Below are positions 1-14,400 of a stretch of 64,000 bases of DNA, piece by piece. Each line of letters opens with the position of its first letter. The stretch's first letter is position 1. Location of the stretch: contig JAOVFP010000023.1 in the NCBI GenBank assembly GCA_025738555.1, positions 1,860,001 through 1,924,000 on the forward strand. Reading direction: 5' to 3'. Under the pieces are notes generated by a model. It made no database searches. It was not told the origin of the DNA and saw only the letters and a program-made list of their open reading frames with translations. The translations under genes and the position numbers were made by a program. This stretch comes from Cyathus striatus. Its lineage: Eukaryota > Basidiomycota > Agaricomycetes > Agaricales > Nidulariaceae.

Positions 1-3000
1 TCCACAAGGACTTGATGCACCATAGGCAGTAGCTCGTCAAGGTAAGGCACAAAGTCCTTCGATTCTGTAAGTGATGCTAAATTTCCGACAATCTGCGCAG
101 CCTTCTTCTTTGTATCCGCACCACGTTCACGCAAGCCACGCTCTATGATTGGAATTACCTACAGCAACATTCAGTAACGCAAACAACGCAAACAGATAAA
201 TAGACTTCACCAATGCCAAAGAGGAATGATCAATATAATGCATGAAAGATGTTTTTAGTAAAGAAGACAAAGCATTCGAAGTCTTTCCAGGATCTACTAA
301 TGCCTTGAGGAGAATAGGAACAAGCGACTGGATTTCAGGGTTGCTGATAACCTCACCGAATTGTTTCAAACTCTTGTTAGCAGCAGCTCGTACCTGGGCA
401 TGCGAGTCCGTAAGAACTCCAGTCAGGCGGGGTATAACGATGGGTAACGAGACAGAGAGTTGTCGGGGAGAACAGTATGCCATCATACCCAACAGCTCGA
501 TAGAACCTTTCTTCGTTCTCCATTGCTTCTCATCTAATCCTTCCAATAACGTGGGCAGCATCAGTTTTACACCGTAACCGGAGAGATTACCCATAATAAC
601 ACGAGCAGCATCTTGGGTGGCCTCACGGACATCAGTTGTTGCATCACCGAATGAAGTTAAAAGCAACGGCAAAGCATACGTGATGTACGGTTCAAACAAT
701 CGTCCGAGGCCATTCGATAACGTTTCCAAGGCAAACATCACCCCCTGACGTGGTTCATAGTGCTTCTTTTCCTCTGCAGCTTCACGAAGTCTCCGTATAA
801 CTTCAAATTCCTTCATTCCCGCAATACCTGTCCCCTTCAAGACACCGGAAAGTCCATACGCAGCACCACGTCTAGCAGCATATTTTGGTGCGTTGAAAAG
901 GTCGTCGAAGAGACTGCCCACAAGAGCTGGTAGCCGAGGTTTCATCAATTTCACCAACGGTGCCAGGCACTCAGACACAGCAATTTGCACTTGTTCAGCT
1001 GGTGTTCTCAGTGCCTCTACGAGCCTATCCACGATCTTGGGAATTCGCGGATCGGTAGGCTGCAAATGGCGAGCAACACGCCCGAACAAAATAACAACTG
1101 CTTCCTTGATGTAGTCTTCGGCCTCGGTGGCAGGCGTTGTCTTTCCGAGGTGTTCCTCGAATATTGAAATTAGACCAGCTAATCGTTTGTCTCCATGAAT
1201 ATCAATAACGGTAGTGCCGGCCAAAAGCATTCCGCGGCGAACTTCTGCCTCTCGATCTCCCAAGGCTTGATCTTGAATTAAGAACTTGAAGAACGGTTCT
1301 AGTACCTCCTTGGTGAAGTAGGGAGCAGAGAGTTCAAACGCGCGCGCTGTAGCTAGGCGCGCAGACCAAGGGTCTGACCGATCTAAACTGGAAGCAATAA
1401 CCATGCCCTAAGTTATGCTATTGTCAGAATGATCTCACAGTGTCAATGACTGAAGCTTACATATTCATCGAATTCAGGAGCAAGAATTTTAGCCTGGGAG
1501 GGACTAATGAGCTAGGTACTGAATAACAGAAGAACCACTCTACCTTGTCGCGGTAGTAGTCTTGCAGGTGCACCACCACGTTTTGTATTACCTGTGGCCA
1601 TTGATCCAATGCACCTGCAATAGAAGAGGCTGAACTTGAGCGGACGTATGCGTTGTCATGTCCTGAAAGAAATTAACATCAGAACTAGCCAGATCAAGGA
1701 TATAACAACTTTACCAAGATACGGAAGGATTTCATCTAAAAATGATTCAGGTATGTCCAAACCGTTGTCCTCCCACGCGTGACGCGCAAGACGAGCATTT
1801 TGCTCGTCATCGTCATGGCAAGCTACCCATAATTCAGGCGACCAGTCAAGATCAGTCAAGTCAAATGGCTAAAATATACAGGATTCAGAACATCGCTCGA
1901 CTACGCCATTAAAGTCGCTAACCTGAATGGCCTGTAGACATGAATTCCTTGCGTAGGACTCTTGCAAAAGGACACCATGGAGAAGAACATTCGTCTCCTC
2001 CCGAGTAGCAGATGCATGAATAGCTTGGCCGAGGTCGACGAGTGCAGATGAAGCATCCTTGCTGAGCTTCGGTTGATTACGAATGAGATGGATGAGCGTT
2101 TTCATGGTCTCTACTCTCGGGAAGGCGGGATCGGCGACTGAAAGATTAAGCACAAAATAAGCTTGGAGTCAGTGGAAAAAAGTGAAAGAAACTCACACTC
2201 TCCACAATGGAATTTAATAATTTCCAATGATAATGCTACTTGTTCCAAAATTTCCTCGCTGTCCTCAGAAGCAATTCCGCCATGAAGGACTATTTGCTCC
2301 AGCAATGGGAAACTATAAGAGAACGTCGGTGCGTCGAACGGTGCTTGCTCAGACAAGAATTGTAGTCGGTATAGGACGCGAACAATTAGGCCTGACAATG
2401 TGTAGTGTTATTAGAGATGTGGACTTTGCATTAAATGCAGCATACTGTTTAGCGGTTCGGCCTGGAGTTCTTCGGGGATGGCCTGGATATTGAGACATCG
2501 TAAAGAAGCAACGCCTATCCACGTGCTGAAAGTTCCTAGGCGATCAGAGCAGCATTTTGCAATTTCCTATTCTCACATCAGTTTCTATGGCGGAAGCGGA
2601 AAAGTAACAGAACCTACGATGTATGTATTGAATGCATCTTCTCCTACAAGAACACCACCATGAGAAAGAACGCCGCCTAGCAGCAGTGCGCTGATGGTAG
2701 CAACATAGTTCCTGAGGTCGTGTGCATCCGTCGACACGAGACTGCGAATAAAACTAAGCCCTCGTTCGATGTTGGCCTTGATTCCCGTTACCCGGTGACG
2801 AATCTTGCCCTCCTTTTCAAGCTGAGTCTGAACGAGAGCTTGTTGCTGCTTTGTAAGTGTTTTAGTCCCGGCGGCCTTCTTGTTGGCAATCGATTTGCGA
2901 ATATCTTCCTCCCACTTGGCGATCTCGGCGTCCTTTCCTTTGGCAGTTCGGACTTCGCTGTTATTTGCCGATAGCACTAATTCGAGGATAAATAAAGGTC

Positions 3001-6000
3001 TCTGGAAACGAACGAAAAAAGTATACCATCGACGTAAGCAGTGCCTTCAGGTGTCATCCACACCGCTAAATCTAGTTCAGTGAGCGATTTGAGGGTTTCT
3101 ACGTTAAGGTCCAGTCGAAGCTGTTCCAAGACGCGCGGTAAGACAACCTCTGGCGCGACAAAAGCGAGAGTTCCGACTGCACGGTAACTCGCATCGGCGA
3201 AACCAAACTGTCACCGCTAATGTCAGTTATCATACCATGAAGCTTCAGAAATCAACATACCTTTGACTCTACTGTAGAAGCGCCTAAGATCAACTGGAAA
3301 AGTTTATCCAGGTGCTTTGTTACGAGATCGTGTGGGTCAACTCCGGCCTTCTGGCAAACTTCAATCCAAGTTAGTCGTGATTGATTGACTGTATGAGTCG
3401 AAGTTATTTAGCAGTACTAACATCAGTTCCATTGTGAGACACTTACATATAAGTTGGTGATGGCCAATAATAACAAGATTCACCGTTAAATCTTCCCTCG
3501 TAGCCTGGTCAACGCCCTCCTCGAAGTTAACTGCACTCAGAAGCAAGGTTGCGAGACGCGCGTGTTTATTCCAGGGTTGTGGTTGATCTTCTGGGCTGGG
3601 TACTTTCGGGGTAGGAGGTCCACGAGCAAGGAATACATTCAATGCATCGCACATGACGAGATTTGTAAGCTGAGGTACTCTTGCTGTAGAAGCCTCAAGG
3701 ACTTTGTATACATCCTTTCGAATGTCGGGAGAATGTCCGTCCAGAGCTAGATGTACAAATACGAGACCAAGTTGTGCACTGCAAGATTGTCAGATACGAC
3801 GCAATCTCTTGTTTGTAAGAATATCTACCGAAGAGTCTCATTTTTTGTTAGGTCAGATTTGAAGTAGATGAGAGAGGCTTCGCAGGCATTAAGCAGCCAC
3901 TTCTCGTCCTCCGCTTCTGTGACTTTCTGATAAACCTTGTCCCAAAACAAAAACGGCTGTTTAGCTGTGCTGGTTGTTATCGCGTTTATCGTAGGATTTT
4001 TCGCAATTAGATCAGCTAAAGCAACGTTAAGTATTTCCAATCTAAAGTAGTCATCGAATACGTACCAAACTTTCCAGAGTTCGCTAGAGGGCCGAGGAAC
4101 ACCGATACGGCTACATAACCCTCGAAAGGACCACCACTCGCGTTCAGTGGATTCGCAGTGATTGTTTTCAAGCAATTCTCAAGGGCAGGTACAACGCTCC
4201 TCGCGAAAGCTGCACCCTTTTCGGTGCTTAATACGCCATCGTCGGAGAGTACAGCGCCCACAAGGCCAGAAAAAGCTCGGCGCACAGCAGGCTTGGGGCT
4301 ATTAAGTTCTTTAGCAATGAGCTGGATAGTGTCGTTAGGGACTGAAGACTCTTTCAGCAAGATAGCGAGATGCGGAGTTAAAGATCCAACAAGGGTGATA
4401 ATGGAGAGTTCATGAGCTTCCTTCGCCAACAAAGGTACTATACTCTGGAGGATAACGGGAGAAACACCAGTAGAGGAGCGAATATATCGAAGCATGGAAT
4501 ACAGTGCGACGCGCTGATCGGGCCCTGTAGTTTTGCCAGTCTTGGGAAGGACAAACAACTCAGTCACTGCGAGATTTGAGAGCTCCTCAATGTTCCCTCT
4601 TTCACCGGCCGAGAGGAGTACTTGGAATAGGTGGATCGAATTGGTGCGCACGGTAGTATTACTAGATTTAGAGCTATTGATGACCTGGGTGAGCATGCGC
4701 TTGAAGGAGTCGTTGCTGAGTACATGTGGGTAGGCGGCGAAGAATTGGGTAACGGCTGGGCGAAGTGTGATACTTAGTCTCCGGTATAGAGGGAAGATAG
4801 GGAGTGTGCATACTTGCAAGGGAATACTCGGGAGATCTGAGCAACGCCTTCTCCATTGTAGGAAGGATAGTTTGGGTAAAGTCGTCATCTTTTACGAATG
4901 TCGCGATGAAGTCGTCCAGCGATGTCTGAACGTATTTTAAGAAACATCCTAGTAATCGGATATAATAGGCAGACGTACCAAAACGTGCTCTGGGACAGCA
5001 GTTTTAGACATGAGCACAGTACTCGAGTATATCTTCACGATCTCGGTCTGTGGCTCGTCAGCATTGATCCCAATACTCCAAATATCCAAAATACCTTCAA
5101 ATCCTGGGGTAGACGAGCAACTGGGGTCACTTCAACATTCTTTAGTCTCGTCAGCACGCTGATTGAGACACCAATAAGCGAAATCATCCTTAGTGGGGTC
5201 TGGGTCGTCTTTGCTATACCAAGCAAGGCAGAGATCACAGCTGGTATTTTGTCTCCGGCCTACGGGGAGCACTTGATCAGTGCATAATGCGGACAGAAAG
5301 TAGCGACATGCTCACTGATCTCAATGCCCTACGGACCTTCACAAGGCCGCCCTTCTTCAGAGATGGTTTAGCAGTGCTTGATTCGTCCAGCATGTCTAAA
5401 AGGATAGCCATCGACCCAACCAACATCTTCCACGAGTTGGAAGAAGGGAAGTCAGGGTTATACTTGACACAGATGGTGTACAATCCGCACGACCAGCTGA
5501 GGAGGACAAAGAGATCTGCAGGCGCATGTGCGCTAAACGTGGTTTAGAATGACAAGAACACAGAAGGATTGGTGCGTCTACTCACGTTGCCGACCCGCGT
5601 TTTGCTAATCTTCCAACCTCGTTAGCTAGCCAACCAAAGATCTGCTCGGCGATTCCCATCTTTGTCTCGTCCCGTGCACCTTCGGGAGTTCCTCGCAGTT
5701 CATCTCTCCTCACCAACTCCATACCGACTGCTTCGACTGCTCGTCTTGATTCATCGTCCGCGTAACGTGGGTATGTGAATGTTAAAAGTTTGAATACATC
5801 CATTATCTGGGAAAGCGTCAAGTCTATAAAAGTCAAAATAAAGTATTAACATATATATTTGAAGACTGAAGATGGAATCACTGCGTACCTCCGTGCTTAG
5901 CCAGAGAGAAAAGTTCATCTCGTAAAAACTGTACACGTATCCTCGTCTGCGAAACCAATAGTGTCTTTTGCGCGTAATCCATCGAGTTTGGCCAGTCGCT

Positions 6001-6108
6001 CAGGACGCGATCTCTCTGCCAGACTGATTCACCATTCGAAGCATCTGCATCAGCGTTTTCACAAGTTCTTGCACTGGAGATCCAAGACTGGATTTCTGTT
6101 TTGCTCAT
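1..6108 (-). CDS. GCN1: eIF2-alpha kinase activator GCN1, N-terminal about two thirds, runs off the left edge
   Basis: GCN1 is a very large HEAT-repeat protein that binds translating ribosomes and carries uncharged-tRNA signals to the kinase GCN2 in the amino-acid starvation response. The minus strand gives a chain of helical-repeat exons (roughly 6108-5878, 5836-5582, 5483-5277, 4888-4016, 3654-3361, 2977-2585, 2398-1656, 1404-1) separated by short introns. Near the N-terminus are family-typical stretches such as AKPSLKKGGLVKVRRALRS. The last complete exon (1404 downward) matches the eEF3-like HEAT region, with DEKQWRTKKGSIELLG and LVPILLKALVDPG. ATG at 6108 is chosen because the upstream in-frame codon at 6192 is TTG. 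The family is usually around 2,600 residues, so the RWD-binding C-terminal third lies outside the window. No internal lesion was seen. It is a conserved single-copy type of gene and marks the edge of the accessory region. Individual splice sites are approximate. Confidence 0.92.
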
Positions 6109-8477
6109 GGTGGCCGCAGCCGGCTCTTTTGATTTGAGCCTTGCTAGAGTAGCTTTTCGAGGCAGTTTGATAAGACGGGAAGACAATCCCAACTAGTGGG
6201 CACAAGAAGGTGCGGCGGTATGACTTGCTCAAGAAAAGATTAGAGGACCGTGAGAACTTTGTTTGACGCTACGGGCGCTCTGTTTTTGACTCGCCCACCG
6301 GAACCATTCAACCTCGTGTAACCCAAGTTTAACTGCTGTCTCTTACTCAACTGACTCAACTGCTACTCCCGAGTTCTAGAACTCATGCAATATTACATAC
6401 TTTTGGCACCACCTACGTTTTATGGTACTATGTAACCATTCGGTGCACTTGCCACTGCTCCATAGTGGCACTGGCACAGACACCACCGATACCGAAGACA
6501 GAGGACCAGAGGTGGCGAAGTCGGACTGACAGCTACTATATTGCAATATATGCTGTGGAATAGAGGCGTACTTGATGCGCCTCTGTAGTGGAAGGGAGGA
6601 ATCGTAATGTAATATTCATATGCTAAATTGTACCTTCTAAAGTTCTATGCAACTCAGATGTTTGTAACCATTTGTATTAGTCTTCATGGTGTTTTCGTGG
6701 TTTGCAAGTGCTAAAGCTGGCGTTACTATATGCGAAGCATGCGGTGGTGATGTCAACGTCTTGCGGTAGCAATGCCTTTATTGGATTATTCATATCGCTG
6801 CGCTGTTACTCCAAGATAATGGATACTAGCATCCACTCCTCCAACCTTGCACGTCAACGAACGGGCGCCCTTCCGGCTATGTGGCTGGGTCATCTTTTCG
6901 CACTTTTTCGTCTGTGAAGGGTAATAAACCAGAAGAGCTTCGGGTAGCATCGAAGTTGTCGCCAATGTGGCAGATAAACAACTTACAGTAAGTAACTAAG
7001 GAAGTTGTCTTCATATCAGGTGGACCGTAACGACGAATGACCATACAAGTGCACTTACATGATTCTATAAGCCGCATAATTTCTTAGAGTGGCACAATGG
7101 ACGAAGATGTTGACGAGAATCGACGTGTCTAATCTACGGAGTTCCGGGATATAGTATGTACTGATCTACACTCATAACTCCCTGGTTCAGGCAACTCGTG
7201 AATATATACCATTTTTCTCCATCCAAGCCTCGGGTTTAGGGTTCGGTCTGCAAGTCGGAGATCAAATTATAATGCCACTTACCGCAGGAGCAATAGCAGC
7301 CTCGTGAGTTACTCAATACATAGCACTTCCATTCATTTACAGCATATAATAGCCCTCTGCACCTTTATCTCGGGCACCATTTGCCCTTGAGCTGTCATAT
7401 TCAACTTGTTCACAGCTACTACTACCTCATAACCACCCACACGAACTACTTACACAGTATGGTTACTCACACCACCGCAAAATGTACCCCAGCATGCGTA
7501 TCCCAGCAAAGATTGGTGATACGGTTCACGAAGAACCAAATCGAGGCCGCCCTCGCACGATATCCACGATATTGCGGCAACGCCGCGCAGCCTGTCTGCT
7601 CCAGTGAAAATAGCGGGAGCCCAACTCTGTCTTGCACTTCATCGTCATCGGATGCCACTCAGAACTCGACTTCTTCCACAGGTCCCAGAGTCGATAAGCC
7701 AGCATACCTTTGCTGCAAGCGCGTTATCTTAACTATAGGCCACAGGAGGCCACCTTTCAACTGAATATTCTCCAAGCATTCGATGCATATAGTATGACTC
7801 CTCCTATACTAGGTCTCTAACTCGTTACTCGTTACTTACTATGGAGCCATATATATAGCCAGTCCTTCAGGCATCACATCTCCGCTCCGGTCAACCACAG
7901 ATTACACAAGTTATTCTCATCTTATTATATACAATTTACTAGTACTTATACAAGCTCCTACTTATAATTAAGCCTTCAATTTTCTATAGTATATTTGCTA
8001 AACTATCGGATGTATATACTGTGTTTTATGATGTAAAGGTAATTTTGGATTGTTTCTTGGCATCCTCTGAATAATAAAGATTATTTCTGTGTAAGAGGCA
8101 GGAGCGGATACCCCGGCACAGACGGGGCGCATCAGCGCGTATTTATTTCTAAATTTGGCAACGCACTAGCTAAAAGTATCCACCGATCCTCAATTCAATT
8201 GCCATTAACAACTTACAAGCCATTAAACCTCCCTTACCACCCGACATGCGACTGGGAACAACAACCGCACATCATTGCAATAATCACTTCTACCAAGATT
8301 GTCTGTGCCCAGGGCTCTATCAGTTATCGTATGCTAAACTGATGCCGCTTCCCTCACTGACTCAGGAGTCAGGAGTCAGGACGACTCATCGAGCACATTG
8401 GTCCATCCTTTCTCGCGCTTGCACGAAGTAAATAAGGGTTACAACTAAAGTTACAATTAAAGTTTGTCCATAATCAT
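6109..8477. other. intergenic region between GCN1 and the synthase gene
   Basis: No convincing gene. GCN1's upstream region lies at the left end, and the 3' flank of the synthase at the right. A 127-codon plus-strand frame at 7381-7764 has a Ser/Thr-rich, Cys-containing composition but no recognisable domain, and an antisense frame is equally open there, so it is not called. No long repeats were seen. Confidence 0.6.
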
Positions 8478-11400
8478 TCATACAAAGCGTCCTTTGCAAA
8501 CATCTGACATCATTTTGCTCACGGAGAAGGAGTTTGAAAGGTAGCGCACAGGTATCTCGATACCTAGTCTCTGAAGCACGTTCCCACGCATTTGCGCAAA
8601 CGATATTGAGTCCATCCCACAGGAAACGAGAGATTCCTCCGGATCTGATAGTCGATTAGCATTCGATTAAGACTACGAAGCATCAGACGAACCGAATGGG
8701 TCATTCTCCCTGATCTCAAGTACACCCTTCACAGTGCTCAGAATAATCTCAGAGATCTCCTTTTTAGAATATGTCTTTTGGATGACATGTACTTTGCCTG
8801 GGTTGGTCAGTCTTAGTTCCCGGAACATAGCATCGCTTGCATATGCAGGGCCCCGTGCCAATTTCTCTGCGTTCCAATTCACTATAACTTGGACGGGGTC
8901 ACTTTCAAATATGGCCTTTAATACGAGGGGTATCCCTTCTGCATGGCTCATAACATTCAAGTCTGTCTGTGAAAGGTCAACGTTCTCGATAACCTTAGAT
9001 TCCCAGGCTCCAAGTTGAAGCGACGTTCCGGGAAGTCCAATACTCCTCCTATGGGCTGCTAAAGAGTCGAGGAACGCATTGCCTGCGACGTATGCAACCT
9101 GACCTGCATTCCCTAATGGTACGCTGGAGTACGGTGAGCAGTAGAATTCAAAGATTTCCCTTACCAACTCACCTTATACTACTGAGCAGAACAAACGTAT
9201 CCAGGTTCAACTTCATTTCCTGACTGATGAGGTGCAAATTCCAAGCACCCATGGCCTTCGAATCGAGAACACTTGCAAATTCGTCATTGGTCACAGTCGA
9301 GATCGTAGCGTCACGGATGACTCCCGCCGTATATACGACATGTTTCACCTCGCCGAAGCGGCTGACTATCGCTTCTATCGAGACCCGGAGGCTCACTATG
9401 TCTGTGACATCTGCCTGAACATACTCCATGGTGGCGGAAGGACAACTTGATATCAGGCGTTGCAACCCCTGTACAATCTGGACGCGACAGCAACGTTAGA
9501 TGGTTAATATATAATCTAAAGGAGTTATGCTCGCCTCGTTATCATCACCCCTGCGTCTCCCCAGGAAGACAATGGTCATACAACCTGAACCGGCCAAGTA
9601 CCTAGCTAGGGCATGTCCTATACTACCCATCCCAACGATAACAGCAAGTCCTTCAATTGCCATTGTTGGGGAATTTCCCTCCTCAGCCTTGGGTAGAAGC
9701 ACTGGAACCATCCTCACTATGGGATCGTCTTCGTGGCACCCTAGTGGTCGCCTATAGGCTGCAATTGTACTCTTGGTCGTTGAAGTTTGGTTGTGCATAT
9801 GTATCTCCTTTGAAAGAATCTCCGTGATTGCTTCTTGTGTTAACTGGTCTGGGAGGTCGACACCCCAAACGGTATCAGTAGAAAGTCCAGATTCACGGCG
9901 GTAAACTCTAAGCATGCCCTGTAAAACGGCGCCTATTCCCGGCGGCTGACGCAAACAATAAGCTGGACCAGTTGGCAATGAAAGGCTCGACACCACAACA
10001 AATGCAGAAAGATCGACTTTCCCACTTAATGCGAACTTCATGAGCCGCATTGCATGCTTCCACAGTGATACATACATATCCGATCCAGGAGCATGATAAC
10101 GAGTGACATCCAAAACGATAGAGATCGTTTTTCCCTCTAGTTCGTCGGTAAGTGTTTTATCCGATAGCGTTGGGGAGCCAATAACGCCTGTGAGCTTAGT
10201 AGAATCAGTTTTTATATGGCGAATACTATCTGAAACCGCAAGTTCTCCAATAAAAACTTCATTGGAAGACGTAACGAAGGCAGACAATACCGCATTGTTG
10301 ATTGAATCGCTGAAGTATGCCACAGTTTCACTTCTTCCAAATGAACTAGGAGACTCGAGTCCCTGTAAAACGTCTTCCCGTCGCCATGTATTCTGCATCC
10401 ATTTCCTGGACAGCTTGTCCATAGCAGGTGTTTGAATGGCAACACCTTTCGGTAACCGTGCCACTAAATATTTTCTAATGAAATTTCGTCAGAAAACACA
10501 AACGTACATTAGTCATAGAACCACACTTACTCGCAAGATATTAATAGGTCACCAGACAGTGAAAAGACATCAAAGCTTACGGAGCTAGTGGTGTAGTTCT
10601 CTCCCATTTCAGCAGGAAGATAATACCTACAGTAAAACTCGGAAGGGATAGTTTCTGAATGTAATATGAACCCTTGTAAAGCTGTAGGCAAGTATAAACC
10701 ATCTTTGTGAATGTGATCTGGAATGTCCATGAACTGTAAGATCGCGCCGAACATATGCAGACAAGGATCCAGCTTGCGAATACGATCTAGTTGTGTATTT
10801 AAAGACGTTTGAACATGTATGGCAGCCTGTACATAATTGGGCCATACGGAGATGTTCTTAATGTTCTGGAAAGCAGGCCCGAATAAAATTTGATCCTCGA
10901 AGGAAGCATATACTGCCTCTCTGTTCAAGACCCGGAGAGGTGGCGCCTCCATTTCAATAGCTTTTCTAGGCCTTGCAGGCTTGCGATAAACCAAGGATCC
11001 AGAACATATCTTGCTTTTTTCTACACCATAATATATGATGAATGTCCCATCTTTTTGTATTTCTGCCTGAATAGCGGACCCTGTTTTTTCCAGTACCAGA
11101 GGCTGATGGAAGCGAATACTTCCTATTCGGCGTTCGCAGTCTTCTATGCCTTTCGCTGCGAGATCTGCAAATGCAATTCCAGGAAGGACCCGTCTTCCCT
11201 CTATTCTATGGTCGTAAAGGAGATCAAGGAGTGCCTGATTAACGGAAAGTAGCGGTATAGTTTGAGCGGTATACCGCTCCGCTTGCATTTGGTTGAGAGA
11301 TGGGACAAAATTGGGATAGTGTCGGTGATGCTGGAAAGGATACGTGGGGATTGAGGTATTGGAGAAGTGACCACGTTCATGGTATAGCTTCTTCAGATCA

Positions 11401-14400
11401 ACGAAGACGTTTCTCTCAAAAAGCTGTGCAATTGCTTGAAGAAATGCGTACTCTTGATTGGACCCCTGCTTGCCAGTGGTGGCATATGTCGCCATTTTAG
11501 TACTGTGAAGACCTTGCATATGAGACCATAGTATTGGCTGAGGTCCAACGTCTAAGAAGATGTTCACTGTATCATCCTGGTTAAGCTTTCTTGCAGTCTG
11601 CCAAAACTTAACGGGGTTCCGTGCATGCGCAATCTGCATTCATTTTAGTACTTATATTACTTCTTACAGGGAATAGCAAAACGCACCCAATACTCAGGAG
11701 GTAGGCACTCCCCAGACGGAATCACCTCGGTGGTGGAGGTTGAATAAAAGGGTGTTTTCAGTGGGCCAAAGCTTGACTTATTAGCCAAGAGCCATTGCCC
11801 AAGCGGCACCAGTCCTGGCTCAATGCTGGGACTGTGAAAACCTATACAAGGTAAGAGTATCGCGCATGTTCGCATGTCCTCATTCTCACCTTGATGAACC
11901 TTCAGCTTCGCGCAACGCCGTCCTTCCATCTTCGCAGTTTGATAAACCAATTCCACAGGGTCAGAAAATCCTGAGATGACATGGCTTTCTTCACCGTTGG
12001 AGACTGCGAGAACAACTCGGTCTTCTACGTGAAGGGAATCAATGTAGCCCAGAATCACTTGCTCAGGAGCAGCAATAGCGACCATTGCGCCAGAAGATGG
12101 AGGATTTGATTTCAAAGTGTGTGCTCTTGCAATCACCAGCCGTAACCCATCTGCATATTGAAGAGCTCCGGCAGTAACTGCGATAAGTGTCAAGCGAGGC
12201 TATGGTCCGGTGGATCAAAATGCACATACCCGCGGCAGAAATTTCACCAAGACTAGTCCCTAAGACAGCACTTGGTCGCAACCCTAAATCTTTAACCCAC
12301 GCTGTTACAGCGCATTGGAAAACGTAGATACATATCTGAGCTGCTTCACTCTGATCAGTACCTTCTACAGATTCGTCAGTTCCCAGTAGAAGCGCAAGAA
12401 TTGGAAGGTCTGTGTGCTTCGATGCCGACTTGGTGTACTCCGTTAAGATAGCTCGGAATCCTGAATACGCATTGGCTAAGTCACGGGCCATTCCATTAAA
12501 GTGAGTGCCTTGGCCAGGAAAGCCGAAAAGAACTCGTGGATTTGAAATGCCAGCATATCCGCTCAGGTTGTGGAGTCTGTCCTCCAGCTTCCGACTAAGC
12601 TCAGAAAGACTGTCAGCGACACAAGTAAAACGATGACGATAATGTTCTCTGCCAACACAACTCGTGTAGCAGACTGATTGAAAGAGTGCCTCCGGAGCTG
12701 ACCGACAGAATGAAATGTATTTCTTGATGTATGAAATGAGTGCATGCTCGGATTTGGCGCTGACAACAAATAGTAGTGGCTTCCCATCTGGAATGGCCTT
12801 CCTACTCACTCCAGCCTCTGACTTCGAACCTGGCGCTTCGATAACCGTGGCTGAGATCGTTCCAGCAAATCCGTAAGCTCTAACGCAAATCATTAGACAG
12901 TAACATATTGTGCATCACGGTATAAGACTTACACAACAAGAGCACGATGCGGGATACCCAACCGTGGCTCCAAGGCATATGTGCGACAAGGAATGTGTAA
13001 AGGGACAGCATTAGTATCTATTGCTGGATTCATGTTGTGTTCATTAAGATGAGTAAGACCTGGTATGGCATTTCTTGCGAATGATTCCAGCGTCTTTACG
13101 ATTCCCACAAGGCCAGATGCTGTTTCGGTGTGACCAATGCAAGACTTGGCGGCTCCAAGAACTAGCGGATGCAAAGGTGTGTGCGAATTCTGGAATACTT
13201 CATTAATTGCTTGAATCTCCATCAAATCACCAAGAGAGGTCCCTATACGCAGAGGATCGTACTATTAAAGTTATGTTCAAGCAATCAGTCGAAGCAGTAC
13301 ATACCAGTTCCATGCGTTTCCATGAAGCTGGGGATAAAGGTAAGTTTGGCTGTTTATACCGTTAAAGCTCAAGAAAACACGTACTTGATATCACTTGGCT
13401 CTAATGAAGCCAACCGAAGAACTGACCGCTGAAGGGCAACCTGCGCTGAAATACTTGGAGCGACAAGCCCTTGTGTTCTCCCGTTATGCCTCGTATCCGT
13501 AGATCTAATCACTCCTATGATGGTATCGCCATCTCGCTCAGCCGCACTTTGTGTCTTTACAATGAGAGAAACAACTCCTTCAGATGTTGCATAACTGTAA
13601 AGACAATCAATATCGTGGTGCGAGAATTTATGATGTCAACTGACCCATCAGCTTCGTTGGTGAATGTTGCACTCCGAGAGTTCTTTGATGTCATTTGCTG
13701 AGCAGATAAGAAACTATATGTGCACCTTAAGAAAGTCGGCAAGAAGATGGACATTTCGTACGAACCCGAACATTCCTGGCATCGTATGGGTATTTACTGC
13801 GGTGACAATGGCAGACTCTCCTCTACCCGATTGAAGATGTCTGACAGCTATTAAATAAATCCTATAAGTTGCATAAAATACATGTTTGTTCGTTTATACT
13901 TACCTTGATCTAAAGCGACCATGCCTCCGCTACAGGCAGTCTCTACAGTGGTAGATGGCCCGTGAATGTCAAGAAGACTACGAAATTGCTCAGCATGCAG
14001 CACCTCTCATTATTTACACCACTCACTAGCTTATGCGTCCGCAGGTTGTGCTGGGGATTACACCTGTTCCATAAAACCGGCTATAAGCTAAACATACATT
14101 AGTATGATGGCACCAATTGTCTAGTTGAATTCTACCTTCGTATCCTCTGTCCTGGAACAATAGTTCGCCATATTGAGTATCCAAGCCAGTTGCGACAAAC
14201 ACACCCATGTCCGATCCTTTAATTGTTGAAAGCGCTATGTTTGCATTTTCAAGCGCCTCAAAAGAGGCTTCGAGCGCTAGTCGCGTCGCGGGTGAAATAA
14301 ATAATGCTTCCGACCCAGGTATACCGAAGAAAGCGTTATCAAAGCTCGCAATGTCAACAAATCCAGATTTTGAGAATGTAATTTGGCCAGGAGAGTCGTT

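Noticed and set aside
7381..7764. 127-codon plus-strand frame after GCN1
   Set aside because: No recognisable motif or intron pattern; composition alone is not enough.
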